The notes under the pieces were generated by a model that had not been told where the DNA came from, ran no database searches, and was given only the letters and a program-made list of their open reading frames with translations. 64,000 nucleotides of DNA from Spironucleus salmonicida (lineage: Eukaryota > Fornicata > Diplomonadida > Hexamitidae), in NCBI GenBank assembly GCA_000497125.2, contig CM035319.1:416001-480000 (forward strand), written 5' to 3'. The translations under genes were made by a program, and so were the position numbers. This document shows, piece by piece, positions 1-12,237 of this stretch; the first letter of the stretch is position 1; every line of letters starts with the position of its first letter.

Positions 1-1952
1 AGAAAAACTTTGAAGGATAATTCAAGTCTCATTTATAAGCAGTAGATTTAGGTTACTAAGAATAAATTACGAAACTGAGATAATCTTTTTCTGAGTAGTT
101 AGATAAAGTTTATGATGATAAACAACAAGAATTATAAAAGATGAGGCAAAAGATTTTGCTAACAGAGGACTCAGAAAGATAAGCTAGAATTGATCTTTAA
201 AACTAATAATAGGAGATTACCTCTTTTAAATAGAGAGAAACATAATTTAATGCTCAGGTAGGATCTTTGAAGATTTAAATGAACGAAAAAGTGCTTCTTT
301 AATAAAATTTTGACAAATTATAATAAGAAAATGAAGGAATTAAGGTAAAATGTACTAATATCGAAGAGTTTAATTCAAACTTAAAAGTATAGGTTTTAGA
401 ATTAGGTAAATAAACTTAGGACAAAACTGATCTTATTATGAGATCGAAAGAAAAGCATGAAAAGTTAGTTTTGGTAATTAAATAACTATAATCTGAATCT
501 GAAAAATCTTAGTAGGATGCTAATGCATATAAAACATAACTGGACACAAAAACACAATAAATAGACTCGAATATAAAGTAAATTTCATAACTGGAACGTG
601 AAAATAAAGAGATATCGTAATCATATAATACAATAATAGCTAAAAATGAGGTTTTGGACCGTTCTATACTTCAAATAAACTCTGAATTTAAAATTTTAGA
701 GCAAAATCATAATGAACTGCAAGGTTACTACAGGAATATTAAAGATGAATACGAAGCTGTGATTTCAACATTATAAATAGCACAGAAAGAAGTTGATTAA
801 TTATAAAAAATGAACTATGACTTTAAGTAGCATAACCAACAACTATAACAAGAAAAGGAAGATGATTCAGATGAAGTATTAAGCTTATAAACAAGACTTA
901 ATAAATATAAAGGGTAGTTAGATGAATAGATTAATAATGCGAGTAATTTAGCATTATAACATTCGTAAATAGCTCAAGAGTTAACTAATTAAAAGTTAGA
1001 AAAAGAAACGTATCAAAAATAATTTGAAAATTCGGAGCAAAACTTTGAAAAATTATATAATGAACACAACTAAATAAAATAGTAGTTTGAATAGCTAAAT
1101 GGTGAACACGGGCAACTACAGATTTAATTCTAACTTATAAAACAAGAGTTGGAGAGGGCACAACACTAATTGGATAACATTCTTAATGAAAAGTAGTAAA
1201 CAGAATAGTTTATAGAAAACTAATAAAAAGAAAAGTACTAAGTAGTATAATCTTTAGAATAGTAATACTCAGAAGCTGTTGCTTTTGCTAAATAGTTATA
1301 GAAATTACTTACAGAATTCTATAATGAATTTAATTCCAAATACACAGGGTACTAGCCTGATTTCTCAATGCAAGCATCACTATTTTCAGTTACCTCTAAT
1401 TTAGGCCCAAATAAAACATAAGATGTGTATAGAACTATTGGAGATCTGAAGAATAAGTGCTTTGATTGTCTTAAGCGGTTAGAAGATGAAAAATCTTAAA
1501 ATTAATCTAATTTATAAAAGTCATAGGCTTTATAATTAGAGTTAGATGGCGCAAACTCGTAGCTATAGTATTTACAAAAATAATTATTTGATAACTAACA
1601 GAATGGATAGTCATAATAATAGGAGCACATAGAACTGTAAACAGAAACAATGCAATTAAGAAATAAAGTAGTAGAAATTGAATCTACTTTAAAATAAGCA
1701 ATGGACTAAAGGTAACAGCTTAAATAGTAAAAACAAGATTAGTTAAATAAAATTGATGATATCAATCGTAAAAATAGAGAATTGAAATAATCTAACGAAA
1801 ACTTATAACAAAAATTGGGACAAGAGGTTAGAACAATTTAAGAATAGTTTTAAGGATAAGTTAAGGGTCTATATAACAGATGTATCATGATAGGATAAGT
1901 AGAAGCTTTGAAAAAAGAGATCAACGATTTTTATATGAAACTTGCAATGTGA
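1..1952 (+). CDS. Coiled-coil protein, 5' end missing
   Basis: The frame is open from base 3 to the TGA at 1950-1952, giving 649 residues with the start beyond the left edge. TAA and TAG occur every few codons and must be sense codons. The translation is almost entirely charged and Gln-rich heptad-like sequence (Glu, Lys, Gln, Asn, Leu) with no catalytic motif, so it is a long coiled coil. A less charged stretch lies near codon 440 (around base 1320-1420), which could be a hinge. Function is unknown; cytoskeletal or basal-body roles are common for such proteins in flagellates, but this is inference. The next gene starts 53 bases downstream on the same strand. Confidence 0.8.
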
Positions 1953-2005
1953 GTTGTGCGAATTACTATATATTATAATATAAAAAGTATTTTTCTTTCC
2001 TATAT

Positions 2006-2455
2006 ATGCCTCCTAAACATTTTGTGCATCCACGTTCTCGTGAAGCAGAGTATACATTCGCACGCAAAAATAGAGATATTCGAGTAAGAGATTAATCATT
2101 AGCACATAGATCTAACAAAAGATAGCCGATAATAGGTCTCTATAAATTTTTGTAGGACAAATGTCTTTTAAATAAAGATAAGCATGAATATCATGAGTAA
2201 GATATAGTCAAAATGACAACTGAATATATTCTTAGCTCATATACTAATTTGTAATAGTTAAAGTCAAATATTGCTAATCAGTCAAAATAATTGGCTTTTA
2301 GTTCAGCAGTTTAAATGTTCAACTAAGGCTAGTTTGACGTGCCAGATATTACTGATAAGTATGTCACAGTGAAACTTTTGTTATGGGATGGCTAGTCATC
2401 TTCTGCTAGTGGTCTTAAAACAATAAAAATTAAAGGAAACATTAAGATTGAATGA
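2006..2455 (+). CDS. TMA16: TMA16-like ribosome biogenesis protein
   Basis: A 149-aa protein. The N-terminus carries the HPRSREA motif expected near the start of TMA16 (UPF0534). It is followed by a helical middle (DIVKMTTEYILSSYTNLQQL) and a C-terminal FDVPDITD segment matching the family's GLEIPDI region. TMA16 associates with pre-60S ribosomal particles in the nucleolus. Length is close to the usual 170-200 residues. TAA/TAG are read as Gln at several sites. The start is the first ATG after an AT-rich leader containing TATATTATAATA, and the gene ends 40 bases before the next ATG. Assignment rests on motif order remembered for the family, not on a search. Confidence 0.65.
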
Positions 2456-2495
2456 TTTACTATTCTATATTATATAATAATAGTTTTAAATTAAA

Positions 2496-3074
2496 ATGGA
2501 AATTAAGCCTGAGGAAGAACTAGTAACAAGAAGCTTTTTTAAACAAACTTTATACTATTCAGTAGCTAATTAAATATATTATTACAAGTTATAGCTTAAT
2601 CCTTTCAATTTTAAATAGATAAGTGGCTTAATTTCTGTAGAGTTTGAAAACTAAATTGAGAACTAACAGTCCATCTCGTATTATCTTCCAATAAATCATT
2701 TTCTATTCACTGTGGAATTTTTGAAAAGCCTTACATAATATTAAGATATTTTTGATGCTCTAATTAATGTTCAAGGTGATATAAAAGAAGTTGATTTTTC
2801 GAAATGTCCTTTTTTAGACTAGAAAAATGAGCTTTATAGGTTTAATAAAGATAAATATGTTGAATTTTGCAAAGAAAAATATAATATTCTAATTTAGGAA
2901 AATGCACAATTCTTAGCACCTATATTTTTCTAATAATTTTACGATGACATAGTCCCAAAGCAGTTATTTTCACAAATAGAGAATTCTTATAATAGGCCTA
3001 AAGTTTCTCAAAGGACAGCTAAAAAGGTTTAGCCAAAAATTGGAAGTATTGATAGATTTGTTACGAAAAAATGA
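2496..3074 (+). CDS. RNASEH2B: RNase H2 subunit B-like protein
   Basis: A 192-aa protein. Its order of features follows RNase H2 subunit B. An N-terminal beta-rich part is followed by PINHFLFTVEFLKSL, like the family's DPLFLLLHYL region. Then come a basic-aromatic stretch (LYRFNKDKYVEFCKEKYN), a helix with DDIVPKQL, and a basic tail ending IGSIDRFVTKK. That tail resembles the C-terminal PCNA-binding segment of RNase H2B. Subunit B bridges A and C in the trimer that removes ribonucleotides from DNA. The protein is shorter than human RNASEH2B (about 310 aa), mainly in the linker before the tail. Subunits A and C are not in this window. The identification is moderate. Confidence 0.5.
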
Positions 3075-3118
3075 GATATTATACATGTTATAAGGTAATA
3101 TATTTTTAAAAATTTTAA

Positions 3119-4945
3119 ATGACCTCCTAATTGAATTAGAGAGCGTTAGATATGCTGCGTTAAACGGAAAGTGAACTACAAAATGTCAAAAATTAGTATA
3201 ATGAATTACTTCAGGCATTTAACCATAATTTGGACCTTATTAAAGAGCGGGACCAGGAACTCTAACTACAAGATCAGGAAATATCGAAATTGAAGGAGAA
3301 TTTTAAACACACAAAATCGGTAGAACTATTATAAGACAAGCTTTTACAGTAAGAAAGCATAGCTTAACAGCACCGCGAGGAGTCAAAATCTCTACGAGCT
3401 CAACTGCAAAATGCACTTCTTAATACATCAGAAAATATATAATAATAAGAATCTGCAAAATCTTAACTAGATGTGGAGCTCCAAAAATCGAAATAATTTC
3501 AATTTCTGCTCTAAAAATCGTAAGAAACAACAAAAAATCTTTCACTGAAACTAGCTGATTTAGAGGCTCAAAATTCTAATTTAATGGCTAATTCCACTTA
3601 AACAAAAATCTAAATCGAAGTTCAGGCCCAAAAAATGGACCAAATGCAGTTCAGAATCGATGATTTATAGAGTATTCAAGGCTCTTTAACGAAGCAAAAG
3701 CAGGGATTTGAAGAGTAAATTTTCGAACTAAAAAGCGATAATTAGCGCCTAAGTATTGAGTATGTTAAAGCTAAAGAAGAATTAGTTAAAACGACACGCT
3801 AAATAACTGCAGACAAGGCCTCGATGGAGCTTATTTATAACCAGCAAAAGGACAAAATAAAAACCCTGAAAAGCGAAAATAAGCATTTATAATCACTAAA
3901 CTAAAAACTTAGCCAAAATACACACAAAATTAATTGTGAATCGGCGCAAAATGTGCAAATTTTAGCCCAAAAATCGGAAAATTACGAGGTCATTCTGGCG
4001 CAAAATGAAGCCCAAATAGCTGCTCTTAACGGTCAAATTCGTGAAAAAGATAACTTAATCCGCAATTTAGATCTTAAATACGTCGAATAAATCAACTCAA
4101 AATAGGCAGATTTGAACTACAAATCAACATAATAACAAAGAAACTAAATCGAATCTGACGAGAAAATCCGCAAATTGACTAGTGAATTGCAGCAGGAAAA
4201 AGCTAAAAACAGCTAGTTATTTAGTCAAATTAAAGACATTTAAGCGCGTGAAATTGAGGACAAATAGTCTTCGAATTACTCGCTTATCGTTAAGCAAATG
4301 CGTTAAGATATGGAAAACGCAGCAGAGAAAATTCGCGATTTAGAAGATTAACTTTTAAGGAGTGGAAAATCAAAATCAAATTCAAATCTTGAAAAATCAA
4401 ATTTAGAAACTTAAATTTTATCGTTGAAAACCGAAATTAACAGATTAAAGCAAGAAAATTTGGATTTAACACATCAAATTCGAATGGAAACGCAGAAGAA
4501 TTTAATAAATTATGCGGAAAAAGCGAGTACACAGGAATTGGATTTGGTAGAAAAGCTCAAAAATAAGCTTAAAGAAGCAGTTGATACTTTGCGAAATTTG
4601 AGTTAGCAGAACGAGAATTTAGAGAAAGAAGTCGTAATTTACAAGCAAAAATATACTAGCTTAATGGACATATATAATTAGTAATAAAGCGACAAAATGA
4701 GGAACACGGTATAGCATAATTCAGGATATAATAATGTGGGTGGCTAGCAAATTGAAAACATGATTGGCGAGTATTCGCCAATTAACACTTTATAACAATT
4801 AGCACCAGTTGTAAGCTTGAATAATAAGGTTATGGAATCGGATCATCGCTATACTACTATTGATGATTTTCCATCTCGGATAACATTCGATGATTCTCTT
4901 AGAGAAGGTATTTCAGACATATTGAAAAATGCTGGTATTAAGTGA
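3119..4945 (+). CDS. Long coiled-coil protein
   Basis: A 608-aa frame from ATG to TGA at 4943-4945 with many in-frame TAA/TAG codons. Residues 1 to about 540 are continuous coiled coil (Lys/Glu/Gln/Leu). The last ~65 residues are less charged, rich in Asn/Ser/Thr, and include the short motif SPINTLQQLAPV. There is no enzyme motif. The middle (around 3600-4400) uses GC-richer codons with more CAA/CAG than its own ends. This is the second large coiled-coil gene in the first 5 kb. It may belong to the large cytoskeleton of a diplomonad, but nothing in the sequence identifies its location. Confidence 0.85.
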
Positions 4946-4996
4946 TTATTTAAATATAATAGTAATATATTTTCATTTCTTTTTTCACTTCGAAGT

Positions 4997-7003
4997 ATGA
5001 CCAGCGATATAGATTTTCGTTAACTTGCAATTGAGCAGCTAGCTGCTGAGAAACAGTTCCCTCCTATTAAATAAGATTATAGTTAGTCTATAGTGATTAT
5101 TGAGAATCTTCCAGTGGTAGCCGCTGAGAAAATAAAGCTTTTACGGAATAAAATCGTGCAGACTATGGTTAAGGAAGTGACTGAAAAGTTCTCTAAGAAC
5201 TAGATTATTTTACACCCTGAAGGAGGATCGTGTATTCTTTCTTTCAATTTAATTAAGGAGGCAAAGGAATTTTTAAATAAATTTGATAAGTCATGCAGTA
5301 TTTTTGGTCCTAAATATGAGCTATCAGTGAAGTTGTGGTCTAACATAATTAATGACATTGAACTTAATCCTCCTTAACTTAGAGAACCAAGATAGGTCAA
5401 CATGGAAAAGGTATTTAACCATCTTATGGAAGATCAAGTTGTGTCAAGATTAGTGCTTGAATTTAATAACGGTAATAGCTAGTACTGTAGATTTAATAAT
5501 TGTTTAGGTTTAATAAGAGATAATAAATGTCTTATAAATAACTTATTATTTACACCAAAAGGTAATTTTTAAATTAGTTATGGTGGGAACGCTATTGAAG
5601 TTTATAATGAAGATGATAAATTTACATTCCCTATCGTTTTAAATGAATTTGAGACTATAAATTATTTTGTTAGTAAATGTGAAAGGTTCTTGTGCGTTAT
5701 TCTTAGCAAAAAACTTTATGATAAAACATTCTTTAAATATTAAATTTATAGTATTTTTGAAGAGTATTAAATATTCGAATCATTAGTTTTAACAGCTTTT
5801 AATACCATTGAAATTAAAAATCATGTTAACTTCTCTTATACTGGTAATCATATGTATGTGTTAAATGGGGCTGATGAGTAAATTATTCTTTACGAAACAC
5901 AACCTGAAGGTAGTTAAATATATAATTTAACAAAAATTAATCAATTTACTGTTTCTTCTCTTACTTAAATAGAATTTTCTCCAGTTTCTGATTTACTAGG
6001 AGTTTTCTGTTTGAAGAAAAATCTACCTTCTTCATTCTTTTTAGTTAATCCTAATAAACCCGAGTTATAATAAAAGGTTTTAACTAGAAATTTAAATATC
6101 TCAAATGCATATTTCTTATTTTCATTATCTGGAGATACAGTATCTATTATATCTGATAATACCACTAAAAAAGTAACATAGAATATGATATAATAAATAA
6201 AAATTACTACACATTTCCCTGTTGTAACTTTTAAACTTCCTATTAATCAAAAGGCTATGGCGTTAGTTATTTATAATTAAGATGTCATATTTTGTGATAA
6301 AGAAAAAGTTTACATGCTAAATGAAAAAGGAGAAGCAGATGTGATATTAGAGCTTCCATGCACACGGTTAGAGTATTGCGAAGTAACAAGAACGCTTTTA
6401 TGTATACATGAAGGTATTCCCGATAAATTAAACTTTGTAAAGACTCGAATTGTTTTTATTGATATAGAAACACGTATGACTTTGTTGTCATTTGAACAGC
6501 CTTTAGTAAACTTTTCGTTTGATCCTTATAGAAGATATGTATTCTTAGTTTAGAAAAATAAACTGACTGTTTATTCTACTGCAGGGAACTAAATTTTTGA
6601 TTAAGCACTTCCTGAAATAAAATCATTGATATTTAGACCAGAAGATCCTAAAGAAACTTCTCCTAGTAAAGAGCTGCGTGATAAAGCAGTAGAAGAATTT
6701 GACCTATATTTTAATAATTATGTAATAATGGAAAAAAATGCGATTATAAAAAGGTCTAACGAGAATGCTGAATTGAGACTTAAAACTAAAGAGGCATGGG
6801 CCAAGACGTTTTATTCAGAGAAAGAGCTTAAAGCTTAGTCACTAGCAAGAGAAATTCGTCTTACATAGATTAGAAAGGTATACCCAGAATATCTTTAAGA
6901 TGATTTGTAAGTATTTTAAATCGAATTTAAACTTAAAATTTCTGAAGAAAAGATCACTATTGCTAGAAACGAATTTGAGTCTATTTTGTTAAGTTAGGAG
7001 TGA
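4997..7003 (+). CDS. EIF3B: Translation initiation factor eIF3 subunit B
   Basis: A 668-aa protein with the eIF3B architecture. An RRM-like domain lies at about residues 25-110 (starting SIVIIENLPVV). A linker with MEDQVVSRLVLEF follows, then a WD40-type beta-propeller region (about 170-530) and a charged helical C-terminus ending in eIF3B-like acidic-basic repeats. eIF3B is the scaffold of the eIF3 complex on the 40S subunit. The length fits the family (about 690-810 aa). The start is the first ATG after the AT-rich gap. The stop context is GAGTGA, and the next, convergent gene ends only 12 bases away. TAA/TAG occur throughout conserved parts, which supports their sense reading. Confidence 0.8.
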
Positions 7004-7015
7004 AATTCTTTCAAC

Positions 7016-7846
7016 TCACTATTTTAATTGCTTACTTTATTTAAGAAGTCTTACAAATTGCTCAGAAGTATCAGCCAAATTATTTATACCGATTTCATTT
7101 TTTAGAATGTTATCTATTTAAACCTAGATTAACTTAAAATCAAAATTATTACAACTAATTATATTTAATTTTATAATAGATTACATATCCTTAAAATAAT
7201 CTTCATTTTGCTTTACTTATTAATTCTAAAGTATTGCAAACATATCATTTTGTGTAAAATTAACGGTATTATTATAGGTCTTTAAATCATTGATAAGTAG
7301 GTCAAGTCTGTTGTTTATTATTAGTTCAGATGGTAAAAATTAATATTGGTCGGATTATTATTATTTCAAAATTTTATTCATTTCTATTACGTCTAAATCA
7401 TGTAAGTTTAGTTATGGGATTTAAGAGATTTTTTCTAAAATTACTTATTATTATTTAAGTGCGAAATCTAATGTTTATTATTTTTACCTCTCTAAATTAC
7501 ACAATTATTTGATTTGTTTTTCGTAATTTTCAATTAAATTCCTATTTTTAAATTTTAAAGCATGGCTATTTTCAAGAAATTATTTAGCAAAAACCGTAGT
7601 ATAAGAATATGTCTAAACAGGCGAATGTAATTAATTGGATAGAGTTGTATATTGTTGTATAGTATTTTCATAATATTCGAATGTTCCTGCTAAATTCTCA
7701 AATTATTCAAGTTTGTATTTAGATAATCCAACATTCTTATTTTATGTCAATTTTATTTTTTCTAACTATAATATTTCAATTTCTACTAATTCCAACTTTT
7801 TTTATACCTCTAAAAACTCAATGTTTAGAGCTTAAATGCCATCCAT
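7016..7846 (-). CDS. Coiled-coil protein
   Basis: A minus-strand frame of 276 codons with no TGA. It begins MDGIQALNIEFLEVQKK. Two coiled-coil blocks (about residues 5-60 and 100-165) flank a short Ser/Thr-rich loop. The C-terminal third is helical without strong charge periodicity. It has no recognisable catalytic or binding motif. Resemblance to nucleoporin or kinetochore coiled coils is possible but too weak to name. It converges on eIF3B with 12 bases between the stop codons, so the 3' UTRs must overlap. The stop is preceded by TAG (read as Gln), giving the TAGTGA context seen at other gene ends here. Confidence 0.75.
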
Positions 7847-7966
7847 TTTACATTATATGGATTATATATTAATTAATTTAATAAAGTGTACGAAATAGTA
7901 ATAATTAATTTTTTAGATTTATACGTATTAATATATATTATTTTATAGACGTTCTATTTCGTCAAA

Positions 7967-8956
7967 ATGAGTTAATACAGTAATTAAAACCATTACACCA
8001 ATTCTTTTTCAGATTCAGGTTTACCTTTAGAAAATATGTCAATTTTATCTAATTAGACTAATCATGTTGTTCCATTTAATTAGCAAAATTCATCTACAAT
8101 TTTTTTTGATTAACAAGGTGCAGTGGATCATGATTTAGTTCAGGAAGATAAAGGATAGTCTCTTAAATTTGTGTAATTCATAAATATGCTCCATAGATAA
8201 CATGGTCGTGAAACTAGACGATTACCTAGGGTTGGTAGAAAGGAATTAGACCTTTATTAGTTATATATGACAGTGTAAAAAAGAGGTGGCTATAATGCTA
8301 TATTATAATGGAAAGAACTTGGTGTAGATTTAGGATTACCAAACACTGTTACAAATGCAGGTTATATACTGCGAACAAAATACGAGTAATTTATTCTACC
8401 TTTTGAAAGATCAATAATGTTAAAGTATCCACCAATCCGAACCCCACATAGTAATGATTTGATAGGAGATGATGAAAATTGGATTAGACCTTATGAAAAA
8501 AATAATCCTAAATCTTAATATTATGACAGTTAGACTGTACATATGCCTAAATAAATGGTTCCATAGCAACCTTTTTAGTCGAAATTATAAAAATTATTTA
8601 TTAAAGATTTTCCCTTTACAGATGAGACTTTTGAACGAATTATAACATCAAATAGGAATATAACAGATTTAGAGATAGGCTCTTTGGAAAAGCTTACTAA
8701 GATGCCCAGGGTAACTGTATTTCCATAACATCTTACTCGTCTAGTACTTTATAATGTACCACCAATTTTAGCCGATTAATTCTTAGTTGGTGTATCTAAT
8801 TTATAGTTAACAGAGTTTAATATCACAGTTAGTTCTTTGGCATAATAATAATAATAATAGCCATCATAAAATTAATAAAAGATAGAGAACCGAGTAGAGA
8901 AATATCGCTAAGATGCATAAAGCATACAAAGCACTTTTCCATCTAGTCTTGATTGA
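7967..8956 (+). CDS. ARID/BRIGHT-domain protein
   Basis: A 329-aa protein. Residues about 70-165 form an ARID DNA-binding domain. It shows the FVQFINMLHRQHG start, the LPRVGRKELDLYQLYMTVQK core, the RGGYNAI(L)QWKELG signature and the closing LRTKYEQFILPFE helix. ARID domains bind DNA, often AT-rich, and occur in SWI/SNF remodellers and histone demethylases. Residues about 205-290 hold a Leu-rich segment whose function I cannot assign. A Gln run (written TAATAATAATAATAG) follows and the end is basic. No JmjC or PHD domain is present. A SWI/SNF-type subunit is the likeliest role, by inference only. Confidence 0.8.
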
Positions 8957-9011
8957 TAAATCATAAATAAACATTTATATATAATTATATTATATATTTA
9001 TTTCTATCAAA

Positions 9012-9272
9012 ATGTCTAATCTCCCCATATCGAAAGTGAAGAAAATATCTAAACTAACGAATCCCAATCATTAAATAACAGTATAGGCAGCATAAAGTAT
9101 AACATTTTGTACAGAATATATCACAAAGTTTTTAATGGAGTAATCATAAAAAGTAGTCATTTCTAACTAGAAAAAGACCATAATGTATGATGATGTCAGA
9201 AAAGTAGTAGAAGAGACAGTTGGTTTATAATTTTTAGATGATACAGTACCAATTAGATGGGTTACCAAGTGA
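9012..9272 (+). CDS. Histone-fold protein of the NF-YC/DPB3/CHRAC type
   Basis: An 86-aa protein made of one histone fold. It has an N-terminal LPISKVKKISK helix, a central helix over ITVQAAQSITFCTEYITKFL, and a C-terminal MYDDVRKVVEE helix. The LP-x-S/A-x-V-K-K-I start is typical of DNA polymerase epsilon subunit DPB3/POLE4, CHRAC and NF-YC/DR1-alpha partners. Such proteins pair with a second histone-fold subunit to bind DNA. The small size without extra domains favours the DPB3 or CHRAC group over NF-YC, but sequence alone does not separate them. The stop context is AAGTGA. BBS1 begins 49 bases downstream. Confidence 0.7.
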
Positions 9273-9321
9273 CCTAACTCATGATTACGATTATTATATC
9301 ATATATTATCAACATTTATAA

Positions 9322-11133
9322 ATGGATGATTTTTATTCTGTCAGAGATGTTCCAACTGAGCCTCTATAAACGAACTCAAAACTTATTACAACATCACCTT
9401 TTTTCAACTAAGAAGATTACATACTATTTATTGTTGCTGGAAAAATGTTGAAAGCTTTTAACCTTATTGAGAAAATTTCTGAACTTGAACTCCCAGAATA
9501 GGCTTTATAAATCATGCCATACTTATTTAATAGATGTAACGCTCTTCTTATAGCATATTCTACTTTTGTAGCAGTTTATATTCCGAGTGGATAAAATATC
9601 ATGGAGGCTTCTCGCTATAACTGTCAACTACCTAAAGTGAACACAAAGGAGCAAGAAATTTTCAATTAGTTCAAGAATTGTGAAGCTACAGCATAAGATA
9701 CTGCGCAAATGCTTGAAGTTATATCACAGGAGCAAAAACTGTCATCTTTGGCACAACGATTTTTAAGCCTTCCAAACCCACCAGAAGACTAACCATAACA
9801 TCCCTAGGATGGTGAAACAAATCTTGGAATCAATCGCGCTCGTCTTTTAGATGGTGTGCAGCAGTTTAAGGACAAAATCACCGCTCTTGCAGTGATTGAT
9901 TGCTCCGATAATACACTCAACACACTTACAGGTAGGTGTATAGTCATAGGTACTGAAAATAGCGTTTTTTAGATCCTTAAATCCGACCTATCCGAGCCAC
10001 AAGTTACTCTCATTCTCGATGAATACCAATCGCCTATTTCGATCTAAATGGAAGGAGTTATCGGCGAATCGAAGTCCAAAAACGATGAAATCAGCATAAA
10101 TACAAATGTTTAAACTATAAACACCACGTCAAACCAATCATGGCGCGCAACAATTTTGACCTAGTAAGGCAGCATTCTCTCTATAAGGAATAACCAAATT
10201 TCGGCCAACAAAATAGAAACGGACTCAATTCCCCGTGCCACTTTCCGTATAGGAAAGTCTATTTTTATGGTCACAAACTCGCCATTCCCGGCGCAGCTTC
10301 AGAGGGTCTCCGTACGTGGTCGAATCGACATGCAGTATGCACTTCCATCACCGTTTATATCACAAATTCCTGTCAATATTGAGCTCGGGAAGCCGTTCAT
10401 AGGATTTATGCTTATTTTGGCACAGAACAAAGTCGTTTTCTGCGCCGAAAATGGCCCTACGAAGTTTTTGCAAATCGATTCAAAATCGCAGCTAAATTCA
10501 TGCTTTATTGGCCGTTTTGGTATTAACGACACCGTTTTCGTTCACCATTTCGAGTCTGGGAGGGTCCAGTACAAACTTTTGAAGAAATCGGCTAATTTGA
10601 CTGTCGAAAGCTAGTAGAAATAGCAGATGAAAGCACCAGTTTTGGACGTTGAGAGCATTGACCGGAACGACAGTCGATTTTAACCCCTTCCTATAGCCGA
10701 GCAAGTTAGCATTTTTAGATAGTTTCTGCCTTCTAGAGCCGCGGCTCGTAATGCGGTTCTGGGTGAGATTTTGTCAAAAACATCGAGTGGTGTTCAGTAG
10801 AAAATCCTGCAAATGGACTTTATCGTACAATGTTCAATTGAGGGGCAAGGGCCGATGTTTTCAGTCGTAGTAGAAATCAAAAATGTGTCAAAGAACATTA
10901 TTGCACCTTCAATCTGCAGTATTGTTAGTTAAGTTTTAGTAGCTGATAAGGCAGCTATCATGATTCCAACGCTGTGTGTGAATGGTAAATCAACTTCTGT
11001 GTTTCTTTTGAAGATGACTGGTGGACCACAGGGGGCTGAAATAGAGGGACATGAGATATAGGTTGAGGTTGGTGATGATGGTTAAAGAGCATTGTGGACA
11101 GGTGTTATTTCTGTTCCTGGGTTTATTTATTGA
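9322..11133 (+). CDS. BBS1: BBSome subunit BBS1
   Basis: A 603-aa protein, close to human BBS1 (593 aa). The N-terminus contains EDYILFIVAGKMLKAFN, the first propeller strand. Next come the family's helical insert with EQEIFNQFKNCEATAQD and FLSLPNPPEDQ, the return to the propeller at LAVIDCSDNTLNTLTG and GTENSVFQIL, and late blades ending CFIGRFGINDTVFVHHFESG. The C-terminal ~110 residues form the beta-rich ear-like domain. BBS1 is part of the BBSome, which moves membrane proteins in and out of cilia with intraflagellar transport. The 3' half (from about 9780) is markedly more GC-rich than the 5' half. No other BBS gene is in the window. Confidence 0.75.
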
Positions 11134-11250
11134 CCAAATTTGATTTCACTATAATATTAGTTTTCAAGTTTATTATGCTTTTTCTTAAAAGTGTAGCAGA
11201 TATCAACAAGAAAAAGTAATATATAAGGGCTAAAGTACAAATATCACTAA

Positions 11251-12180
11251 TCAATCAATCTGTATCTGCATAACACGGCCATCCATCTTTCCCAATAGTA
11301 CCACATTGTCTTTCCATATAACTTTGCTGGAACTGAGGTTCATGTAACGAATTGCGCAAATCTCTAACTTATCTATACTAATAAGTCTGAACTGTTATCC
11401 TGCAGAATAAAAGATGTACTTACCTTAAGGCTGGATTGAGATACATTTAATGGGGTCTGTAAGATTTTTATAAGAACGAGTTGGCTAAATAGATTTTGTG
11501 TCGAAGTTCAAGTTATTTATTTAATACAAGTCAACCATTCCGGATTTAGTACCAATAACAAGGATATCCCCCATAGTTTCAATATATGTTACAATAGAAG
11601 TGGTAGTAAATGAGAATTTTTACTGGGTTTTAAGGTTAATAAGATGTATATCCATGTTATTTGCTGATATAACATAAGATGATGAAGAGGCTGAGTGAGA
11701 GGGAGAAAATCTTAACTTATAATCAGTTATCGATCTTAATTAATGAATGTCAATTATTGAGACATTGTTACCATTTATTATGATTGCGTTTTCTTCTACT
11801 TTTTTGGCATATGTAACTCGACCAAACGTATTCTTTAGGGTCTTCTAGATCCCTGAGATTATGTTTATTTATATTATTATAGTAGAAAAGAAGAAGTAAA
11901 TATTTTCGTTAAAAAGGAACTAAGATGCTGGTGGTTTCGGTACAATAAATTAACGAATAAACTTTGAATTATTAAAAACTCTAACAGTTAAATCAGATGT
12001 ATAGATACAAACTACATTATTAATGGAATAAATACTTTAAACACTTCCAATCCCATACATTTCTTTATTATAATCTTCAATTACAGATATTTGTGGAATA
12101 AGAGGATTTTTTGATGTCTTAATAATCGCTTGCTACTCTAGAGGTGTATCTGAAGCCCATGATGGTTCTTCGTCGGACAT
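11251..12180 (-). CDS. UTP18: UTP18-like U3 snoRNP WD40 protein
   Basis: A 309-aa protein made of WD40-like blades. The C-terminal half matches UTP18 in order: a blade with VIGTKSGMVDLYQI, then LTDPIKCISIQPQGKYIF, an RLISIDKLE blade, and the end VVLLGKMDGRVMQIQID. The last parallels the family's closing FALGNEKGKALMYRL. UTP18 is part of the small-subunit processome that processes 18S pre-rRNA in the nucleolus. Human and yeast UTP18 are about 550-600 aa, so this copy lacks the long N-terminal extension. The start is set by MSDEEPSWASD immediately after the SPT6 gene's 3' end (57 bases away). Another WD40 nucleolar protein remains possible. Confidence 0.5.
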
Positions 12181-12237
12181 TGAAGCGGAAAAAGAAATGA
12201 TTACAATATAAATCAATATAATATTTTGGATAGTGGG

